A DNA stretch of 5,116 nt from a bacterium (GTDB taxonomy: Bacteria > Planctomycetota > Phycisphaerae > Phycisphaerales > UBA1924): assembly GCA_002401225.1 (NCBI GenBank), contig NVSM01000044.1, forward strand, positions 7,404 through 12,519, given 5' to 3'. Shown here one piece after another: positions 1 to 4,095 of this stretch. Position numbers and translations under genes: made by a program. The notes below the pieces were generated by a model. The model had not been told where the DNA came from and searched no databases. It saw nothing but the letters and a program-made list of their open reading frames with translations. Each line of letters opens with the position of its first letter. The first letter of the stretch is position 1.

Positions 1-1081
1 ATGCCAGCCCGCGAAGCCCATGAAGCTCTTCACGCAAGACATCGAGATCGTCCGCGTCATACTTCTTTGGATACAACGCTGCTTGGAGCATCTCGCCTTC
101 GATGGTAGTCATTTTTTCGGAGATCGACTTGAGCTTACGCATCAAAGGCACGATTCGCCCAGTACGCAAACTCAGCTCTTCGATCAACGCGGCCATACGC
201 CGTCGGCGAACGATCATGCGATGGCGAATCGCCTTTGCTTTTTTCGTCTCTCGAATAGTCCCGTCGTCCTTACGAAGCTCATCAAGCTCGGCCCAATCCT
301 GGCTGTTGAGTTCAAGCAACTTTTCAACGGTGGGCAGGTTCGCAGGGATGCGAGTCGAGATCTTCGTCTTTGCTTGATCATCGAGTGTGCTCACTCGCAT
401 CGTGCGATCGAACGGAAGCGAGCCGTCGCTCACAAGCTTGAGCGTTTCGATGACCTGGGAGATGATGTAATCGCTCTCAAGGCACCGTCGGCGGAAGATC
501 ATCCGAGTTGTTTCAATCTTCTTGGCAAGCCGAACCTCTTCGTTGCGTGTGAGCAACGGGATCGAACCCATCTGGGTGAGATACATACGAACGGGATCAT
601 CCATTCGCTTCGCGCTCGGTTCGCTCGCGACGGCTTCGTCAAGATCTCGCTGGACGCTCTGGTCGTCCATCGTGCGTGCTTCTTCGACATCCTTTTCAGC
701 TTCAGCGATTTGCTTGGCATCCATCGCGCCGGTACCGTTGGCATAGTGCGTTGCGTTGAGGCGTAATCGAACAGATTCACCATCGCCAAGATGCTCACCG
801 CCAGTGACCGACATCGCCCGGAACTGATCCATCAAAAACCCGATGGTCTCGGTTGTGCGAAGATCGCCGGCGCGTTGAGCGCGGAAGATGCGTCCTCGGA
901 ACTCCATCTCATCAACAAGTTCAATGCTTTGTTCGTCGAGCCTGGTGATGAGCGAATGGATAGGCACCATCTCGACATATTCGTCGGGAATAATATTGTT
1001 GAGTTCTTCGTAGCTGAGCCACCCGCGTCGTTTGCCGACGGCGATCAACTCTGCAACTGCTGGATGCAAGATTCCAATCAT
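1..1081 (-). CDS. rpoD: RNA polymerase primary sigma factor (sigma-70/RpoD), N-terminal 360 codons, 3' end outside window
   Basis: This is the housekeeping sigma factor, which joins core RNA polymerase and recognises -10/-35 promoters. I translated the minus strand from ATG at 1081-1079 and found all 360 codons open to the window edge. Residues 1-65 match region 1.1, the auto-inhibitory domain (HPAVAELIAVGKRRGWLSYE followed by ELNNIIPDE). Residues 100-160 are an acidic linker. Region 1.2 is at about 161-190 (DDPVRMYLTQMGSIPLLTRN, then EEVRLAKKIE). Residues 190-360 belong to the non-conserved region between 1.2 and 2, with basic runs (RRR) and the segment SLPFDRTMRVS, which looks planctomycete-like from memory. 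The DNA-binding regions 2-4 lie beyond the window. The start is supported by AGGAGAG seven bases upstream and by the match to region 1.1. It follows dnaG by 97 bases on the same strand, so co-transcription is likely. An alternative sigma factor is unlikely because those lack region 1.1. Confidence 0.95.
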   Translation of the reverse strand, partial: MIGILHPAVAELIAVGKRRGWLSYEELNNIIPDEYVEMVPIHSLITRLDEQSIELVDEMEFRGRIFRAQRAGDLRTTETIGFLMDQFRAMSVTGGEHLGDGESVRLRLNATHYANGTGAMDAKQIAEAEKDVEEARTMDDQSVQRDLDEAVASEPSAKRMDDPVRMYLTQMGSIPLLTRNEEVRLAKKIETTRMIFRRRCLESDYIISQVIETLKLVSDGSLPFDRTMRVSTLDDQAKTKISTRIPANLPTVEKLLELNSQDWAELDELRKDDGTIRETKKAKAIRHRMIVRRRRMAALIEELSLRTGRIVPLMRKLKSISEKMTTIEGEMLQAALYPKKYDADDLDVLREELHGLRGLA

Positions 1082-1088
1082 GAACACA

Positions 1089-1095
1089 CTCTCCT
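1089..1095 (-). promoter_or_regulatory. Shine-Dalgarno of rpoD
   Basis: On the minus strand the sequence reads AGGAGAG, then seven bases, then ATG. It is a near-consensus ribosome binding site and fixes the rpoD start. It lies one base downstream of the right arm of an 8-bp inverted repeat (1097-1104 with 1160-1167), so folding of the leader could affect access to it. Confidence 0.8.
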
Positions 1096-1096
1096 G

Positions 1097-1167
1097 ATAC
1101 CCAATCAAACCTGATCAGCCATCTTTAAATATACGCACCAACTCGAGCCCTCCGGGAAGTTGGGTAT
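1097..1167 (-). promoter_or_regulatory. dnaG-rpoD intercistronic region with competing inverted repeats
   Basis: The 97-base gap carries a perfect 8-bp inverted repeat, ATACCCAA at 1097-1104 and TTGGGTAT at 1160-1167. A shorter repeat shares one of these arms: CCAACT at 1138-1143 pairs with AGTTGG at 1158-1163, and inside it CCC (1148-1150) faces GGG (1154-1156). Because 1160-1163 belongs to both, the two pairings exclude each other. The long-range pairing ends one base before the rpoD Shine-Dalgarno. A small palindrome, CTGATCAG, lies at 1111-1118. I see the repeats directly; any role in rpoD translation, mRNA processing or termination is inference. No T-tract marks an intrinsic terminator, and I found no convincing internal promoter. 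Confidence 0.35.
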
Positions 1168-1178
1168 TAAAATTTCGC

Positions 1179-3104
1179 TCATTCTCCGCTGAGCATATTT
1201 TTTCCTGATCGTCCAAACTTTTTTCGATTCATTCTTTGCGACTCAATGAACGCTTTGAGCTTGGCAGCTTCGTCCGTCAACTCACCATTCGTGTCTCGAT
1301 GCATTACATTTCTCGCATCCATCATCGTGACCGCACCAATGCACTCATTGAACACCCGTGTGACACGCGAAGCGATGGCTTCGGAATCTCTGGCAACGAA
1401 CTGACGCAACATGGTTGCCCTTTGTTCCGCTTCAACCAGATTTTTTCCTGTCTCGTCGCCAAGGGCTGCCAGCTCATCAAGCACGGCATGAAGCCCGGTA
1501 CCCGTGCCGTTCTCTGCGCTGCTATGCAACGCGTCGGCAACGATTCTTGACAAAGGTGATCCATATAAAGTTGTGCTAGTGAGTTCACGCTCGTCGCTGC
1601 TCATCAGCAACCAAAGATTGGCGTCATAGAGCAAACACCCTAAAAGTGTTTCTCGAGCATTGGGTGACCAGTTGTGCTCGACATACGATTCTTGTTCGCC
1701 ATCAACCTGTTCGATATCAGCCTGATGCGTGAACGATGGCCGCTGTCGGCTTCGCCCGGTGCGAATAGCTGCGATGACCACGCCCTCTTCGATCTGGGCA
1801 GCACGGGCGACTTGGCGGATCATCAGGCTTCTGCGAACCGGCGTGAGTTCACCGAGACCAAGTTCACTGAGCTTGGCGAGTTCTTCTTCGATGCGTTGAG
1901 TTATACGAGCGGGCCCAGCCTCTTTGAGCTCTTCACGCAAACGATCGAATCGCCATTTGATCAGATCCACCGACTCCGCGATGACCTGCGTAAAGATAGC
2001 TGCCCCACCATCACGCTTGAGCAACTCATCTGGGTCTTTGGCATCGGTAAGCCCAGCAAGCGATGCGATGCGGATGTCGATGGTTTCGCTCAATAGCACC
2101 TCGATGGCTCTGTCCGCTGCTTTGATGCCGGCCTCGTCGCCATCGAATAACAAAACAACCGTATCGCACAGCCGGCGCAGGACGGTTGCGTGCCCTTTGG
2201 TGAGTGCGGTGCCCAGCGTACCGACGACATGCTCAACGCCTGCCTGATGACAGGCGATGACATCGGTGTAGCCTTCAACGATGACAGCCGTGCGTTCCTT
2301 CTTAATCGCACGCTGGGCATGGTTGATGCCGTACAAAGTCGTGGATTTGCGGAAGACCGGGGTCTCGGGTGAGTTGAGGTATTTGGGGGCGTCGTCCTCA
2401 TCCATGATCCGCCCGCCAAAGGCAATCACCCGTCCGATCTGATCGCAGATCGGGAAGATCAAACGATTGCGCAGCGCGTCGTAGTGCCCACCAGAGTCTT
2501 TGGCCTTGATGAGCCCTGCGCCGATGAGTGCGTCAAGATTGAGCCCTTTGGCTTGTGCGGTCTTGAGCAATCCATCCCAGCGGTCTGGGCTTGCACCAAT
2601 AGCGAAGCGTTCGACCATGTCGTGGGAGATCCCTCGTTTTTCGATGATGGATCGTGCGAGTGTGCCATGCTCTGGGTGGGTGAGGATTGTTTGGAAGAAG
2701 GACTGCCCGGCCTGGTTGGCCGCCATGATTTCTTTCTTGCCAACGCCGGTGTGTTCAAACGGGACACCCGCCCCACTGTTGTTCGGATCGCCGTTTGGAT
2801 TGAACTTGGTCAGTTCGATGTTGCCTCGTTCGGCGAGGTATTCGAGAGATTCGCGGAAACCCATCGAGTGGTATTTCTGGATGAATGTAAAGACATCGCC
2901 GCCGGTGCCACAGACGAAGCAGTGGAAGATTTGCTTGGCGGGGATGACGCACATCGAAGGATTGCGATCATCATGGAATGGGCACAACCCGACATACTCG
3001 CGCCCTTTGGGCTTGAGGGCGAGGTGTTCACCAACAACCGCCACGATGTCTGAAGCATCGCGTACGCGTTGACGATCGTCATGTTCTGGCGCAAATCCGC
3101 TCAC
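1179..3104 (-). CDS. dnaG: DNA primase DnaG
   Basis: DnaG makes the short RNA primers that start Okazaki fragments, working with the replicative helicase DnaB in the cytoplasm. The 641-residue protein is complete and somewhat longer than E. coli DnaG (581). The N-terminal CHC2 zinc domain has ligands at about C41, H44, C62 and C65 (LCPFHDDRNPS, HCFVCGTGGD). The catalytic core carries KYLNSPETPVFRKSTTLYG at 241-259. The TOPRIM fold follows, with EGYTDV at 277-282 (acidic E277, D281) and LLFDGDEAG around 319-327 (D321, D323), the metal-binding acidic residues. A polar linker near 450-480 leads to a poorly conserved helical C-terminus, which I infer to be the helicase-binding domain. The start is GTG at 3104-3102, preceded on the minus strand by GGAG with five bases between. 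The frame stays open further upstream, but no ATG, GTG or TTG appears there. rpoD follows downstream. All key residues are present. Confidence 0.98.
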   Translation of the reverse strand: MSGFAPEHDDRQRVRDASDIVAVVGEHLALKPKGREYVGLCPFHDDRNPSMCVIPAKQIFHCFVCGTGGDVFTFIQKYHSMGFRESLEYLAERGNIELTKFNPNGDPNNSGAGVPFEHTGVGKKEIMAANQAGQSFFQTILTHPEHGTLARSIIEKRGISHDMVERFAIGASPDRWDGLLKTAQAKGLNLDALIGAGLIKAKDSGGHYDALRNRLIFPICDQIGRVIAFGGRIMDEDDAPKYLNSPETPVFRKSTTLYGINHAQRAIKKERTAVIVEGYTDVIACHQAGVEHVVGTLGTALTKGHATVLRRLCDTVVLLFDGDEAGIKAADRAIEVLLSETIDIRIASLAGLTDAKDPDELLKRDGGAAIFTQVIAESVDLIKWRFDRLREELKEAGPARITQRIEEELAKLSELGLGELTPVRRSLMIRQVARAAQIEEGVVIAAIRTGRSRQRPSFTHQADIEQVDGEQESYVEHNWSPNARETLLGCLLYDANLWLLMSSDERELTSTTLYGSPLSRIVADALHSSAENGTGTGLHAVLDELAALGDETGKNLVEAEQRATMLRQFVARDSEAIASRVTRVFNECIGAVTMMDARNVMHRDTNGELTDEAAKLKAFIESQRMNRKKFGRSGKNMLSGE

Positions 3105-3107
3105 CTG

Positions 3108-3111
3108 TTCT
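3108..3111 (-). promoter_or_regulatory. Shine-Dalgarno of dnaG deciding the GTG start
   Basis: The minus strand reads GATGGAGAACAG and then GTG. GGAG sits about five to six bases before the start, which supports the GTG at 3104-3102. A tiny reading frame (M-K-M-E-N-R, stop) starts a few codons upstream in another frame, and its TGA overlaps the GTG as GTGA. That could allow coupling, but six codons are easily chance. Confidence 0.55.
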
Positions 3112-3190
3112 CCATCTTCATTTCTTATCTGACCTAAAAGCAGACAACGCGTCCAAGTCTCATGCCCACGAAACAGGCAGCCTCTCCATT

Positions 3191-3295
3191 TTACCGGTTG
3201 CCCGACTCAAAACACTAGCCCAGGATCTGGGTGGTGCCAACAAAGTGAAAGATCTCAAGCTTGTTGATGCTGATGGCGGGGTCCAAATCGAGTAG
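3191..3295 (+). pseudogene. Orphan 34-codon open tail, possible gene remnant or small protein
   Basis: This plus-strand frame reads LPVARLKTLAQDLGGANKVK and then DLKLVDADGGVQIE before TAG at 3293-3295. The sequence looks protein-like: an amphipathic helix-like stretch, few rare residues and no serine or arginine excess, unlike the other five frames here. The frame is open upstream into the dnaG antisense sequence but contains no ATG, and no GTG or TTG far enough upstream to be useful. An ATG at 3162 in another frame (M-P-T-K-Q-A-A-S-P-F) would join this frame if the T4 run at 3189-3192 had one extra T. That would give a protein of about 44 residues, but no Shine-Dalgarno precedes that ATG. 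I do not recognise a family. It could be a remnant, a frameshifted small gene or chance. A strong palindrome follows eight bases after the stop. Confidence 0.25.
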
Positions 3296-3303
3296 AACGC
3301 CCC

Positions 3304-3329
3304 ATTTCGGACCACTAAGGGTCCGAAAT
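3304..3329. repeat. Perfect 10-bp palindrome between dnaG and acyP
   Basis: ATTTCGGACC at 3304-3313 is the exact reverse complement of GGTCCGAAAT at 3320-3329, with the six-base loop ACTAAG. It lies in the divergent dnaG-acyP gap, ending 37 bases before the acyP ATG. Neither side is followed by a T-run, so it is not a classical intrinsic terminator in either direction. Its position next to where an acyP -35 element would fall suits an operator. It could equally be a U-tract-less terminator for the orphan reading frame ending at 3295. The symmetry is seen; the role is inference. Confidence 0.5.
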
Positions 3330-3353
3330 CGCACATAAACTTGCTCAATCCTC

Positions 3354-3359
3354 TATACT
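3354..3359 (+). promoter_or_regulatory. -10-like box of acyP, suggesting a leaderless transcript
   Basis: TATACT matches the sigma-70 -10 consensus at five of six positions. It ends seven bases before the acyP ATG at 3367, so transcription would begin at or next to the start codon. No purine-rich Shine-Dalgarno lies upstream of that ATG, which agrees with a leaderless mRNA. No good -35 hexamer is seen 16-18 bases upstream (3330-3337). The same CTATACT string recurs at 3741-3747. Confidence 0.35.
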
Positions 3360-3366
3360 CATCTTC

Positions 3367-3663
3367 ATGGTCACCCGCCAACGCATCATATTCCAAGGCC
3401 GCGTCCAAGGCGTGGGCTTTCGGGCGCGCACAAGCATGATCGCTTCCTATTACGCCATTACTGGATGGGTCCGCAATGAACCCGATGGAACCGTGATGCT
3501 CGAAGCCCAAGGCGACGAGCAAACACTCGACAAGTTCCTCGATGAACTCCGCCGAAAAACCTCAGGCTTGGTCGAACGCGAGATCCACGCTCATGTGCGG
3601 ACAGTCAAAGACGAATCAACATTCGAGATTGTGTCAACACTTCATTCGAAGACTCAATGGTAA
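3367..3663 (+). CDS. acyP: Acylphosphatase
   Basis: Acylphosphatase hydrolyses the carboxyl-phosphate bond of acylphosphates such as acetyl phosphate or 1,3-bisphosphoglycerate, in the cytoplasm. The 98-residue length is typical of this single-domain family. The signature GRVQGVGFR at 11-19 forms the phosphate-binding loop and ends in the catalytic arginine R19. The second signature is around GWVRNEPDGTVMLEAQGD at 33-50, with the catalytic asparagine N37. The frame closes with TAA at 3661-3663. The start follows the usual family N-terminus (about ten residues before GRVQG). It lacks a Shine-Dalgarno and sits just after a TATACT box. It diverges from dnaG and is followed by about 430 bases before the next sure gene, so it is probably transcribed alone. 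Its physiological substrate in bacteria is uncertain. Confidence 0.96.
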   Translation: MVTRQRIIFQGRVQGVGFRARTSMIASYYAITGWVRNEPDGTVMLEAQGDEQTLDKFLDELRRKTSGLVEREIHAHVRTVKDESTFEIVSTLHSKTQW

Positions 3664-3679
3664 AAAACTTTGTTCTTGA

Positions 3680-3699
3680 TCTCATTCTCAAAAATGAGA
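3680..3699 (+). terminator. Hairpin downstream of acyP, possible terminator
   Basis: TCTCATT at 3680-3686 pairs perfectly with AATGAGA at 3693-3699 across the six-base loop CTCAAA, starting 17 bases after the acyP stop codon. The stem is AT-rich and only a short CTTTT at 3711-3715 follows, after a gap, so it is a weak terminator candidate. A further small repeat, AAGAGT at 3703-3708 with ACTCTT at 3718-3723, lies just downstream and may contribute. Confidence 0.35.
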
Positions 3700-3732
3700 C
3701 TCAAGAGTCGCTTTTCAACTCTTCGAAAACCC

Positions 3733-3781
3733 GTCTCGCCCTATACTTACCGTCTCTAGACAACTTGTCTCGGCTGATAAT
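3733..3781 (+). promoter_or_regulatory. Candidate promoter/operator with GTCTC repeats
   Basis: GTCTC occurs at 3733-3737, 3752-3756 and 3767-3771. The last two flank an inverted AGAC and form the 13-base palindrome AGACAACTTGTCT at 3758-3770. Five bases later comes GATAAT (3776-3781), a five-of-six match to the -10 consensus; TATACT at 3742-3747 is a second -10-like box. I find no convincing -35 for either. A repressor or activator site beside a promoter for the downstream peroxidase region is plausible but unproven. Confidence 0.35.
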
Positions 3782-3834
3782 GCACACCAAAGCATGAAAC
3801 CGGATAGATTTATCGCTATTATCTTGTGCGAGCA

Positions 3835-4095
3835 ATGCTCTTCGAGTATTGTCGCGATGATGGGCTTTGTTTGACCATCACCAAGAGCCGGACAGATGGT
3901 GTACTACACAACAGTACGCACCATCTATCAACGCATGGGATACACCGGACGCGCGCAACGACGCGGCTCTACAAGTTGCTCGCCTGCACCCCTCATGGTG
4001 CATCATTGGTCCACGCATCACACCATATCAACGCACCGCAAGAAGCGTTGATCAACTGGTTTGTGATGCAACACATGAAGAAGAGGCTTCCATGA
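3835..4095 (+). CDS. Unrecognised 86-residue reading frame overlapping the peroxidase start
   Basis: This frame runs from ATG at 3835 (a GTG at 3826 is an alternative start) to TGA at 4093-4095, which overlaps the peroxidase ATG as ATGA, a common sign of translational coupling. I recognise no domain. The beginning (MLFEYCRDDGLCLTITKSR) and end (APQEALINWFVMQHMKKRLP) look protein-like. The middle is rich in histidine, threonine and serine (VLHNSTHHLSTHGIHRTRAT), as chance frames often are. No Shine-Dalgarno is clear, and a hairpin (3833-3851) covers the ATG. A competing frame, in phase with the peroxidase, is open from 3861 and also looks protein-like. The region may therefore hold a short coupled gene, a frameshifted remnant or an untranslated leader. 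Function unknown. Confidence 0.25.
   Translation: MLFEYCRDDGLCLTITKSRTDGVLHNSTHHLSTHGIHRTRATTRLYKLLACTPHGASLVHASHHINAPQEALINWFVMQHMKKRLP
3894..3926 (+). repeat. Long hairpin in the peroxidase upstream region
   Basis: AGATGGTG at 3894-3901 pairs with CACCATCT at 3919-3926. TAC at 3902-3904 can extend the stem with GTA at 3914-3916, leaving a two-base bulge and a nine-base loop. The core ATGGTG/CACCAT pair is repeated about 100 bases later (3995-4000 with 4021-4026). The pairing is visible; a function in RNA structure or protein binding is inference. Confidence 0.35.
4083..4086 (+). promoter_or_regulatory. Shine-Dalgarno of the cytochrome c peroxidase gene
   Basis: The purine run GAAGAAGAGG ends in GAGG at 4083-4086, five bases before the ATG at 4092. 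With the signal peptide that begins at this ATG, it decides the start over the in-frame open sequence that continues upstream to 3861. Confidence 0.55.

Larger units (their letters stand above)
3105..3366. other. Divergent intergenic region between dnaG and acyP
   Basis: These 262 bases must contain the promoters for both the dnaG-rpoD pair (minus) and acyP (plus). Besides the dnaG Shine-Dalgarno, the orphan open tail, the 10-bp palindrome and the TATACT box, I see nothing else firm. For dnaG no good -35/-10 pair is visible; the best -10-like hexamer on the minus strand, GATAAG, lies about 20 bases before the GTG and has no matching -35. No rpsU or other small ribosomal gene is present. Confidence 0.6.

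Noticed and set aside
20..766. 248-codon open frame on the plus strand
   Set aside because: It is antisense to rpoD, whose minus-strand frame is open for all 360 codons and matches sigma-70 regions 1.1 and 1.2. The plus-strand translation shows no family features.
1111..1141. Internal rpoD promoter based on TATATTTAAA on the minus strand
   Set aside because: The AT-rich string resembles a -10, but the only -35-like hexamer (TTGGTG) is two bases away instead of about 17.
2484..3072. Two plus-strand open frames of about 190 codons
   Set aside because: Both are opposite the DnaG zinc-binding and core domains, which carry intact motifs on the minus strand. The translations are compositional shadows.
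3160..3522. 120-codon minus-strand frame across acyP and the intergenic region
   Set aside because: Most of it is antisense to acylphosphatase with its intact active-site motif, and the remainder is serine-rich with no recognisable feature.
3698..3709. GACTC-AA-GAGTC inverted repeat followed by CTTTT as an acyP terminator
   Set aside because: A two-base loop cannot close, so the real stem would be about four pairs, and the T-run is short. It is noted only as part of the weak terminator region.
3664..4091. tRNA or other standard RNA gene in the acyP-peroxidase gap
   Set aside because: I looked for a T-loop GTTCGAxTC with a matching acceptor stem. Only TTCGAGT near 3841 is similar, and no cloverleaf or CCA end fits around it.
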